Below are positions 1-6,069 of a stretch of 15,186 bases of DNA, piece by piece. A program made the position numbers and the translations under genes. Origin of the DNA: CAG-307 sp964524125 (GTDB lineage Bacteria; Bacillota_I; Bacilli_A; Acholeplasmatales; Anaeroplasmataceae); contig CAZGBY010000043.1 in NCBI GenBank assembly GCA_964524125.1, forward strand, positions 1-15,186, read 5' to 3'. Every line of letters begins with the position of its first letter. Position 1 is the stretch's first letter. The notes beneath the pieces were generated by a model, which saw nothing but the letters and a program-made list of their open reading frames with translations, searched no databases and had not been told where the DNA came from.

Positions 1-8
1 CCTTATGT

Positions 9-37
9 ATAATACCATAAACAGAAGTTTCTGTCAA
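9..37 (-). promoter_or_regulatory. Outward promoter toward the left window edge
   Basis: On the minus strand TTGACA (32-37) is followed by a 17-bp spacer and TATTAT (9-14), with TGG directly before the -10 (extended -10). It reads out of the window, so the driven gene is not visible. A perfect 14-bp palindrome (21-34, ACAGAA-GT-TTCTGT) overlaps the -35 by three bases and fills most of the spacer, as a repressor site would. The match to consensus is strong; regulation is inferred. Confidence 0.7.
21..34. promoter_or_regulatory. Palindromic putative operator
   Basis: ACAGAA-GT-TTCTGT is a perfect inverted repeat with 6-bp arms and a 2-bp centre, lying between the -35 and -10 of the outward promoter. 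Its position suggests repression by a dimeric regulator. It does not match the DinR/LexA (GAAC-N4-GTTC) or Per boxes, so the regulator is unknown. Confidence 0.45.
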
Positions 38-92
38 TAGGCATTTTTTCGTTTCGCCAAAATCATAGGCATTTTTTTGTTTCCCCAAAATC
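37..92. repeat. Two tandem copies of a 28-bp repeat
   Basis: Units 37-64 and 65-92 are directly adjacent and identical at 26 of 28 positions (differences at unit positions 14 and 20). Each begins ATAGGCATTTTTT and ends CCAAAATC. The array is preceded by TGTCA (32-36), which overlaps the -35 of the outward promoter. A TGTCA terminus followed by internal repeats resembles the ends of IS21-family insertion sequences, but no transposase or second end is present. The repeat is certain; the IS reading is a guess. Confidence 0.8.
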
Positions 93-154
93 AACTTGTT
101 TATCTTAACATTATAAGATTGTACACATTAATTTCCATCATAAATTTATTTCAT

Positions 155-925
155 TTAATTATTTTTGATTCTTCTAAAAAATGTTGATTTACTGATGTTT
201 AATTTTTTTATTGCTTCATCTAAAGATAAGTTTTTATTTCGATATTCTTCCAAAACATGATTGAATAATAATGGATCAATACTAATCTTCTTTCTTCCCT
301 TATAAACATCATTATTTTTAGCTTTATTTATACCTTCATTTATTTTATGTTTTCTTAAATTATATTTTTTTATATAGATTGGCATTAAAAATTTATAATA
401 ATCTTTCCTATTATCATCGTTAATTGATATTTCACTACATTCTAAATTTTTTCCAGAACATATTATTTTTAACAGTGCATTATCTAATGTATCATATCTT
501 TTTGTCAATTCAAACATTGAATCAATTTTAATATTGTTCTCTTCTTCATTTCTAATAACGTAATAATTATCACCAGAATACTTCATATCACTTCTAATAA
601 GCCATTCTAATCTATTTAAAGAATTCATACCATTCATTTGCAATAATTCCCATAGATCAACTCTATTTTCACCAGGTGTTCTTTCTGATATAAATACTGG
701 TACCATATTATTTCTTTGGTAACACTCTAATCTTTTATCTAGATCCAAACCTGGAATTCCTTGAAAATACTTTAAGCTTAATAAATCAATAACATTATAA
801 TTTGGATAAAATAAATATTTATATTCACCGTTTTCATATTCGATATAATTAATGTTGCAAACTCTATACTCGAAGTTATAATCATCTTTAACGCAAATAA
901 TACCTTTAGTTTCAATGTTATTCAC
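155..925 (-). CDS. HipS-like domain fused to a C-terminal resolvase-type HTH (putative antitoxin/regulator)
   Basis: 256 aa. Start is GTG at 923-925, overlapping the kinase stop by 4 bp (GTGA), with AAGGAGGA about 8 bases upstream inside the kinase gene, so translation is coupled. Residues about 8-125 resemble HipA N-subdomain 1, the part that is the separate HipS protein in HipBST: a beta-rich start, then PVFISERTPGENR (76-88) and LEWLIRSD (106-113) at the places of HipA's FFDNLLPDS..R and FDLLSEIGRD. Residues about 195-254 look like the end of a serine resolvase: the EGINKAK..VYKGRKK linker (197-213) and an HTH ending SKSTFFRRIK (245-254). The resolvase catalytic domain is absent. Inferred role: DNA-binding autorepressor and neutraliser of the adjacent kinase. 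The HTH is fairly sure, the HipS likeness moderate. No terminator is visible downstream. Confidence 0.7.
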   Translation of the reverse strand: MNNIETKGIICVKDDYNFEYRVCNINYIEYENGEYKYLFYPNYNVIDLLSLKYFQGIPGLDLDKRLECYQRNNMVPVFISERTPGENRVDLWELLQMNGMNSLNRLEWLIRSDMKYSGDNYYVIRNEEENNIKIDSMFELTKRYDTLDNALLKIICSGKNLECSEISINDDNRKDYYKFLMPIYIKKYNLRKHKINEGINKAKNNDVYKGRKKISIDPLLFNHVLEEYRNKNLSLDEAIKKLNISKSTFFRRIKNN

Positions 926-1788
926 TTAACAAAATCCTCCTTCAATTTCAAATATGCATTTCTTATAATTTTATCAAATCTTTGATGAGTTATATATTTA
1001 TAAAATTCTTTATGTACCTTAGAAATTAAAGGCGTATTATCAATTATATTATTTATTTTATCTTCTTCATAAAGTTCATAAATTTTTATAACGGCTTCGT
1101 TACATTCTTTAAATTCTAAACTATTAATAACTTCAAAATATGAACTTTTTTTATTATGTAGTTTAATTTGAGATGTAGGAAAAGTATAAATGCGCTTATT
1201 AGTTTCTTCTTCTGAATTCATTATATCAATCATTATATCCTCACTAACCATTTGTGGAAACAAACAAGATCCATTATCAAATATAGGAGATAATATATAT
1301 TGATTATTTTTCTTTAAAAATCCCCAATTTCCACCATGACGATCAAAGTTGCCGATTATAGCGTCAATTACATACATTTCCCAAAAAAGTTTAATTGTTT
1401 GACTAACATTTGTTAATTTAGAATTATCTATTAACATTTTCATTATATCTTCATAAGTATATTGATACGTGTCTTTATCGTTTTCTAATGTACTTTCACC
1501 AATATCATTAAAAGGCACAAAAAGAAAAGCGTCACTAATAAAATTTTTACACGCAACTATTTCTTCTCCTTTATAATATCCTAATACTGTATGTTGAACA
1601 TTATAACCTAAAGATTCATATATATGAGATCCTAAATATTCTGAAATATGATTATATATTTTTTGCCCAAAATTATTATACTTTTGAAATTTTAACATAT
1701 ATTCATATCCATTATATATTATTCCAAATTTTCTCTCAGATCCACCATAATACGTACCAGTTTTCTTACAATTTGAAAAATCAATCAT
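922..1788 (-). CDS. HipA-type (HipT/CtkA-like) protein kinase, putative toxin
   Basis: 288 aa from ATG 1788, preceded by GGAGGAGG; an in-frame TTG at 1809 would run through that ribosome-binding site and is rejected. The core has a Gly/Ser-rich loop (GGSERK, 15-20), a probable ATP-binding lysine in YMLKF (K33), the catalytic loop IIGNFDRHGGNWGFL (144-158; D149, N154) and metal-binding D171 in PIFDNGS. All are intact, so the kinase is probably active. HipA proteins are about 440 aa; this one lacks the N-terminal subdomain, as HipT and CtkA do. Known members phosphorylate serine or threonine on targets such as aminoacyl-tRNA synthetases; the target here is unknown. It is the first gene of a coupled pair and has its own promoter at 1839-1867. 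HipA-type kinase is confident; toxin role is inferred. Confidence 0.88.
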   Translation of the reverse strand: MIDFSNCKKTGTYYGGSERKFGIIYNGYEYMLKFQKYNNFGQKIYNHISEYLGSHIYESLGYNVQHTVLGYYKGEEIVACKNFISDAFLFVPFNDIGESTLENDKDTYQYTYEDIMKMLIDNSKLTNVSQTIKLFWEMYVIDAIIGNFDRHGGNWGFLKKNNQYILSPIFDNGSCLFPQMVSEDIMIDIMNSEEETNKRIYTFPTSQIKLHNKKSSYFEVINSLEFKECNEAVIKIYELYEEDKINNIIDNTPLISKVHKEFYKYITHQRFDKIIRNAYLKLKEDFVK

Positions 1789-1838
1789 AGTTCCTCCTCC
1801 TCGTTTCAATAGAATATTATTTAATTTCTGACACTAAT

Positions 1839-1867
1839 ATAATATCATAAAATATCAAGAGTCTCAA
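1839..1867 (-). promoter_or_regulatory. Promoter of the kinase/HipS-HTH operon
   Basis: TTGAGA (1862-1867), a 17-bp spacer and TATTAT (1839-1844), with TGA directly upstream of the -10 (extended -10). The transcript would start near 1832, about 45 bases before the ATG at 1788. An inverted repeat (1860-1873) covers the -35. Confidence 0.7.
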
Positions 1868-1873
1868 TAGACT
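1860..1873. promoter_or_regulatory. Inverted repeat over the -35, putative autoregulatory operator
   Basis: AGTCT-CAAT-AGACT: 5-bp arms with a 4-bp centre that contain the whole -35 element (1862-1867). A dimer bound here would block RNA polymerase. The HTH protein encoded by the operon is the natural candidate ligand, as in other toxin-antitoxin operons. The arms are short, so chance is possible. Confidence 0.4.
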
Positions 1874-1977
1874 ACTATTTAGCTTTTGAGATAATTGTTT
1901 TAAGTTTCAAATTGTTGTTTATAGATCTTCATTTAAATAATACTATAGTTTTTGCCACAAACTTAACAGCTTTTAGC

Positions 1978-2697
1978 CTATTCATTTATAACACCTTTCT
2001 TATAGAAATTTAATTTCCTTTCCATAGAGGCGTTTACATCCATCAAATCTTTTTCTTCTAAACAAATCACAGTTATTTTAAGTTTTTCATATTCTTTTAA
2101 CTTATAGTTCTTAGATTTTGTATACTTAATATTATTTTCATTATATCCCCAAAATTCAATATAAATTGCGTCATTATCATCTTTATATCCTGGTAAATAA
2201 AAATCAGGATATAAATCATGTTTTTCATCCGCATCTATAGGAAGCCTCTTTTCATAGGCATGTGGAATTCCTTTATCAAATAGCCAATCATCAATAATCA
2301 TTTCTGCTTTAGATTTAACAATATGACCGTCTTTACAAGTAAACTTTCCTTCATATGAATCATCTAAAATAATAACATCTTTACAATTTGTAATTTCTAC
2401 AAGCAACTTCTTCTCGTTATATTTCTTATAACATAATGAACAAAATAAATATCCAGGTTTTGCAGTTAAACCACAACCTATACAACGAGCATTAGCATTA
2501 GTTGTTTCATCATTATTCATACTATTTAAGATTTCACCAGTTTCAGCATTTAAAAACATTCCATCATCATCTTTAATGATTCTTCCCGCTTTTAAAGCAT
2601 TTGCATGACTAGCACACAATAAATCTTTTCTATAATTTCCCATATAACAACGTGTTGGCATCCCACAAATAGGACATATCAATTTCTTCTCACTCAT
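1978..2697 (-). CDS. Zinc-finger protein with PD-(D/E)XK nuclease-like domain
   Basis: 239 aa, ATG at 2697 with AGAGGT upstream. Residues 1-92 carry two probable zinc sites: CPIC (8-11) with CASH (28-31), and CIGC (72-75) with CSLC (86-89). Residues about 125-225 resemble PD-(D/E)XK nuclease domains of the Vsr/DUF559 type: SKAE (129-132, E132), a helix through WLFDKGI, YPDFYLP (163-169, D165) and YIEFWG (179-184, E181), then a Lys-rich helix. The usual lysine of E-x-K is replaced by W183, as in relatives with IE-Y/F-hydrophobic motifs, so catalysis is not certain. Similar domains also occur attached to helicases; this one stands alone. It has its own promoter and no visible terminator before the kinase promoter. 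DNA binding or cleavage is inferred; the substrate is unknown. Confidence 0.65.
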   Translation of the reverse strand: MSEKKLICPICGMPTRCYMGNYRKDLLCASHANALKAGRIIKDDDGMFLNAETGEILNSMNNDETTNANARCIGCGLTAKPGYLFCSLCYKKYNEKKLLVEITNCKDVIILDDSYEGKFTCKDGHIVKSKAEMIIDDWLFDKGIPHAYEKRLPIDADEKHDLYPDFYLPGYKDDNDAIYIEFWGYNENNIKYTKSKNYKLKEYEKLKITVICLEEKDLMDVNASMERKLNFYKKGVINE

Positions 2698-2772
2698 AAT
2701 CTTTACCTCTTTACTTAAATAAATTAATAAATTTTATATACTCAAACTAAAAATATAAAATCACATATTCAT

Positions 2773-2801
2773 ATTATATATCACTTTAATTGAGTTTGCC
2801 A
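2773..2801 (-). promoter_or_regulatory. Possible promoter of the zinc-finger nuclease gene
   Basis: A perfect TATAAT -10 (2773-2778) with a weak TGGCAA (2796-2801) 17 bp upstream. The leader would be about 70 bases. The -10 is convincing; the -35 matches only three of six positions. Confidence 0.45.
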
Positions 2802-2826
2802 CTTCTTAAAAATAAATAATAGAATA

Positions 2827-2848
2827 AACAGATGAATTTTCATCTGTT
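2827..2848. repeat. 22-bp palindrome (hairpin-forming)
   Basis: Perfect inverted repeat with 10-bp arms (AACAGATGAA and its complement) around a 2-bp TT centre. It lies between the lipoprotein terminator and the nuclease promoter. It could be a second terminator-like hairpin for minus-strand transcripts (a T-rich but interrupted tail follows) or a regulator site. Confidence 0.6.
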
Positions 2849-2851
2849 AGT

Positions 2852-2888
2852 AAATAAAAAGCATCCTCCCCAAAATAAGGGTGGATGC
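2852..2888 (-). terminator. Rho-independent terminator of the lipoprotein gene
   Basis: On the minus strand the stem GCATCC-A-CCC pairs with GGG-A-GGATGC across an A/A mismatch, with an A/T-rich loop (2861-2888), followed by TTTTTATTT. It lies about 40 bases after the lipoprotein stop codon. Confidence 0.85.
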
Positions 2889-2926
2889 AGTTTCATGCGT
2901 TTTTTTATATTATATCATTGTGTTTC

Positions 2927-3628
2927 TTATAAATTAAAACTATAATTTGTCATTTTATAGAAATTACCATTATAAGAAAAGATATCATTATCATAAATAT
3001 AAAGACTACCAAATTCTGTTTCTAATTCATAAGTAGCGATATTATCATTATTTAATTCATATTCAATAAATTCAAGGTTCCCAACATTATCAATATTACA
3101 AATTACTTCACAACGTTCATTTGTATCTTTACTTAAACTATATAATGTCGCATTATCTAAATAGGTAATAAAAGAATATACTTCTTTACTAGGATTTTTA
3201 AATGAAATATGACTTCCTAGGACTTTATAATGTTTTTGATTATTATAAATATATTCATTTGAAATACTTATGTTGTATCTTTGATTAGTTGTAATTATTG
3301 AATATACTTTGTAAGTACCACCACAAATTTGCCAATTTTCTGTTTTATCTTCATATACTAACACGTTTAATAAACTCAACATTGACACTTTATCTTCTTC
3401 ACTTTCACTATATGTAATATAGTTTAAAGTACCAGGTGCAACACCACTCGCACCTTCTTTTATTCTTACTTCTAAAATATCGTCTATAGAAATATTTGGA
3501 ATATCAAGCATATTACGAACAGTGTTCCATTCAGTTTCAACAATGGTAGGTTGTTTTATTTTGGTACAACTAGTTATGCAAAATAAAATCAATATTAATA
3601 CAGCTAATCCATTTACTTTTTTTACCAT
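2927..3628 (-). CDS. Lipoprotein of unknown family
   Basis: 233 aa from ATG 3628, with GGAGG 7 bases upstream. An in-frame upstream start at 3748 is rejected because it precedes the promoter (3708-3736). Residues 1-21 form a lipoprotein signal peptide: KK charge, hydrophobic stretch LAVLILILF (8-16), and lipobox ITSC with Cys21 as the lipidation site. The protein is therefore expected on the outer face of the cytoplasmic membrane. The mature part is rich in Tyr, Asn and predicted beta strands (for example GTLNYITYSESEED and the closing GSLYIYDNDIFSYNGNFYKM) and has three further cysteines. No family is recognised. It is a single-gene unit with its own promoter and terminator, so its position gives no functional clue. 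Confidence 0.82.
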   Translation of the reverse strand: MVKKVNGLAVLILILFCITSCTKIKQPTIVETEWNTVRNMLDIPNISIDDILEVRIKEGASGVAPGTLNYITYSESEEDKVSMLSLLNVLVYEDKTENWQICGGTYKVYSIITTNQRYNISISNEYIYNNQKHYKVLGSHISFKNPSKEVYSFITYLDNATLYSLSKDTNERCEVICNIDNVGNLEFIEYELNNDNIATYELETEFGSLYIYDNDIFSYNGNFYKMTNYSFNL

Positions 3629-3707
3629 GGTTTTTCCTCCATTATAAAATAGTTTTCTGATCGAATTAATTATAATAAATAATTCTACAAAAGCATTTTC
3701 TATTATT

Positions 3708-3736
3708 ATTTTATCATCTAATGAAGGGTTTTGCAA
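3708..3736 (-). promoter_or_regulatory. Promoter of the lipoprotein gene
   Basis: TTGCAA (3731-3736), a 17-bp spacer and TAAAAT (3708-3713), with TGA before the -10 (extended -10). The expected start near 3701 gives a leader of about 70 bases and supports ATG 3628. Confidence 0.65.
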
Positions 3737-3771
3737 ACTTATAAACAATAATTCGTGATATTCTAATGAAT

Positions 3772-5160
3772 TTAAGAATAGTCATTTTTATTATCTATTA
3801 GTTTATTAATTTCTCCTTTTTTTAGAGTATCAATTAAAAAGGGAACATAATAAAAAGGAATAGTTAATATTTTATTAATTTCATCATAACCATATTTATT
3901 TTCAGATATTTTTATTGCAAAGAATAATTTATTATGATTTTTAAATTTTTCTAGAGAATCCAGTCTGCCCTTTGACCTTTTTACATCAATAGGAATAATT
4001 GTAGAATCATATTCTATGATAAATTCAAATTCCGAATTTCCTTTACCTTTCCAATAAAATAATTTATAACCGGCTCTTGCCAATTCTGAAGCAACATAGT
4101 TTTCATAGAAAATTCCAGACAATGAATTCCTTACATTTTTGTCTATGAACGTAGTTGAGTTGATTTTACTTTGATAAGAAAATATACCAATGTCCGATAA
4201 ATATATCCTATATAAAGATTCATCTGAATCAATTAAGGGAATAGTAACATTTTCTTTTATTAACGACGCTTTATTAATAAGGTGCGATAACGATAACCAA
4301 TCAATTGGTGTCTTTAAATCTCTACCTTTTGCATTTTTTTCAATCAAAGATGCCTTGAAATTTTTAGTTTCTTTATTTAATTGAGTATAAATGTTTTCGA
4401 ATATTTTTTTTGTTCTTACTATTGATTCAGGGCTTGCTTGATATAATTCCATATCCGCCAAATAATTATCGTATAATTCTATCAATGTTTTTTTAGCTTT
4501 TTGATAACTTTTTGTTTCTAAAAACATTGCAACAGCTTCTGGCATTCCACCAATTAACATATATTCATAAAAGATTTCCATAGCTTTATCATGAATCAAA
4601 TCATTACATTTTTTATTACTATTATAAGTATTTAACAAACTATCATATAATTGCTTATTTCTATTGAATAAGAACTCTTCAAAATTCATCGGAAAAATAG
4701 TTAATTGATTTATTTTTCCAACAGGAAATAAAAATTTACCATTTTCACTTCCTCCCCTTTTATTGTTTTCTCTTTTCAATTTAATTCTGACCATTGAACC
4801 ACTTACAATCACTGGTATTTCTCTAAAATCTTGACAAAAATATTTCAAAAGGGTAATTATTGGTAAACATTCTTGTGCTTCATCAAAAATCAACAAAGTG
4901 TCTTTATCAATAATCATATCTTTATCTAACGATAGATATTCAATTATTTTTCTAGCATTTAAATGCTCCATACAATAATTTACAAAATCATTTTCAACAC
5001 GACAATCAATGTAAATGAATTTATTAGGAAAATATTTTTCAGCAAAAAGTTCCTTTATCAAGTAAGTTTTACCAACTTGTCTTGCACCCCAGCAAATTAA
5101 AGGCTTGCGATATTGATCATTTTTCCACTCTACTAAATCTAACAAATATTTTCTATACAT
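3772..5160 (-). CDS. AAA-family ATPase with C-terminal DUF4143 domain
   Basis: 462 aa, ATG at 5160 with AGGGTGAT upstream. N-terminal AAA_14-type domain: Walker A GARQVGKT (25-32) and Walker B LLIFDEAQ (89-96, D93/E94). A middle helical part carries the GGMPEAV signature usual in this family. The C-terminal DUF4143 region has a restriction-nuclease-like core, with NSEFEFIIE (375-383) and PIDVK (390-394; D392, K394) in place of the common EVDF...IEVK. Both motifs are complete. The family is abundant and often multicopy in gut Bacillota and archaea; its biochemical role is not settled. The gene stands alone, with a strong promoter and an unusual array of 34-bp repeats upstream. No terminator is seen between its stop and the lipoprotein promoter. 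Confidence 0.92.
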   Translation of the reverse strand: MYRKYLLDLVEWKNDQYRKPLICWGARQVGKTYLIKELFAEKYFPNKFIYIDCRVENDFVNYCMEHLNARKIIEYLSLDKDMIIDKDTLLIFDEAQECLPIITLLKYFCQDFREIPVIVSGSMVRIKLKRENNKRGGSENGKFLFPVGKINQLTIFPMNFEEFLFNRNKQLYDSLLNTYNSNKKCNDLIHDKAMEIFYEYMLIGGMPEAVAMFLETKSYQKAKKTLIELYDNYLADMELYQASPESIVRTKKIFENIYTQLNKETKNFKASLIEKNAKGRDLKTPIDWLSLSHLINKASLIKENVTIPLIDSDESLYRIYLSDIGIFSYQSKINSTTFIDKNVRNSLSGIFYENYVASELARAGYKLFYWKGKGNSEFEFIIEYDSTIIPIDVKRSKGRLDSLEKFKNHNKLFFAIKISENKYGYDEINKILTIPFYYVPFLIDTLKKGEINKLIDNKNDYS

Positions 5161-5178
5161 TTAAATCACCCTGTAATT

Positions 5179-5207
5179 ATTATACTATTAATTACTCTTT
5201 TTTTCAA
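5179..5207 (-). promoter_or_regulatory. Promoter of the DUF4143 ATPase gene
   Basis: TTGAAA (5202-5207), a 17-bp spacer and perfect TATAAT (5179-5184). The short leader (about 10-15 bases) still holds the AGGGTG ribosome-binding site. The spacer resembles the core of the tandem repeats just upstream. Confidence 0.8.
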
Positions 5208-5220
5208 CATCACCAACACA

Positions 5221-5340
5221 TCAATTGCACCTTTTGGGTGGTTTTTACATTGTATTAATTGCACCTTTTTAGTACTTTTTACACTATATTAATTGCACCT
5301 TTTTAGTATATTTTACACTATATTAATTACACCTTTTAAC
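5221..5340. repeat. Array of 34-bp tandem repeats upstream of the ATPase promoter
   Basis: Units start at 5221, 5255, 5289 and 5323 (the last is partial), exactly 34 bp apart with no spacers. Units 2 and 3 match at 32 of 34 positions, units 1 and 2 at 27 of 34. On the plus strand each begins T(T/C)AATTGCACCTTTT; full units also share TTTTACA about 25 bases in. A degenerate fifth copy (TTAATTACTCTTTTT, from 5188) overlaps the promoter. The array fills the whole gap between the trmD stop and the ATPase promoter. Function unknown; a cooperative binding array for a regulator is one reading. Confidence 0.9.
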
Positions 5341-5343
5341 CAT

Positions 5344-6069
5344 TTACTTACTTTCTTCTTCAATAACTTCATCAAGTAATTTTCTTTCTTCTTTATCAAG
5401 TTCATATCCTTCAAGTAAATCTGGTCTTCTTAAATAAGTCCTTCTTAATGATTCTTTTTTTCTCCACTTATTAATTTCTTTATGATTACCATTTTGAAGT
5501 ACAAATGGTACATCAATGCCATTATAAGACTGAGGACGAGTATATTGAGGATATTCTAACAATCCATTAGAATAAGAATCACCCTCATGGGAATCTTTAA
5601 GTATTGCTCCATCGAGTAACCTAATTATACTATCAGAAATAATCATAGAAGGTAATTCACCACCGGTAAGTACAAAATCTCCAAGAGATATTTCTTCATC
5701 TACATAATCCCTGATTCTTTCATCAAATCCTTCATAATGACCACATACAAGTACAATATCTTCACATTTTGAAAGTCTTTTACAATCTTCTTGTTTATAT
5801 TGATGTCCTTGAGGAGTCATTAAACATATATGAGATTTATCTGATTTCACAGCTTCTAAACATCTATGCATAATGTCACATTTTAAAACCATTCCTGCAC
5901 CACCACCATAAGGTGTATCATCTACATGATGATGTTTATCTTGTGAATACTCTCTTAAATCAACAATGTTAAATTCTACAAGCCCTTTATCAACACTTCT
6001 TTTAATTATAGACTCACTTTTAAATCCTTCAAACATTTTTGGAAATAAAGTTACAATTGTGATTTTCAT
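5344..6069 (-). CDS. trmD: tRNA (guanine-N1-)-methyltransferase TrmD
   Basis: 241 aa, the normal length. TrmD methylates N1 of G37 next to the anticodon with S-adenosylmethionine and protects against +1 frameshifting. Diagnostic SPOUT trefoil-knot motifs are present: YGGGAGMVL (54-62), LMTPQGH (83-89), LVCGHYEGFDERI (107-119) and EISLGDFVLTGGELP (126-140), with EYPQYTRP (172-179) in the linker. The ATG (6067-6069) shares one base with the rimM stop, and GAGG lies upstream. It is the last gene of addB-addA-rimM-trmD. The usual downstream neighbour rplS is missing; the repeat array and accessory block follow instead, with no evident terminator. Confidence 0.97.
   Translation of the reverse strand: MKITIVTLFPKMFEGFKSESIIKRSVDKGLVEFNIVDLREYSQDKHHHVDDTPYGGGAGMVLKCDIMHRCLEAVKSDKSHICLMTPQGHQYKQEDCKRLSKCEDIVLVCGHYEGFDERIRDYVDEEISLGDFVLTGGELPSMIISDSIIRLLDGAILKDSHEGDSYSNGLLEYPQYTRPQSYNGIDVPFVLQNGNHKEINKWRKKESLRRTYLRRPDLLEGYELDKEERKLLDEVIEEESK

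Noticed and set aside
155..343. Truncated serine recombinase pseudogene
   Set aside because: The resolvase-like tail is in frame with an intact 256-aa protein that has a good ribosome-binding site and is coupled to the kinase; a fusion is more likely.
3629..3748. 40-residue N-terminal extension of the lipoprotein
   Set aside because: It spans the promoter and ribosome-binding site and would bury the signal peptide; ATG 3628 fits.
4190..4384. 64-aa plus-strand reading frame
   Set aside because: Lies fully inside the well-supported DUF4143 ATPase gene on the other strand and has no ribosome-binding site or family likeness.
5221..5340. CRISPR array
   Set aside because: The 34-bp units are directly contiguous with no unique spacers, and no cas genes are nearby.
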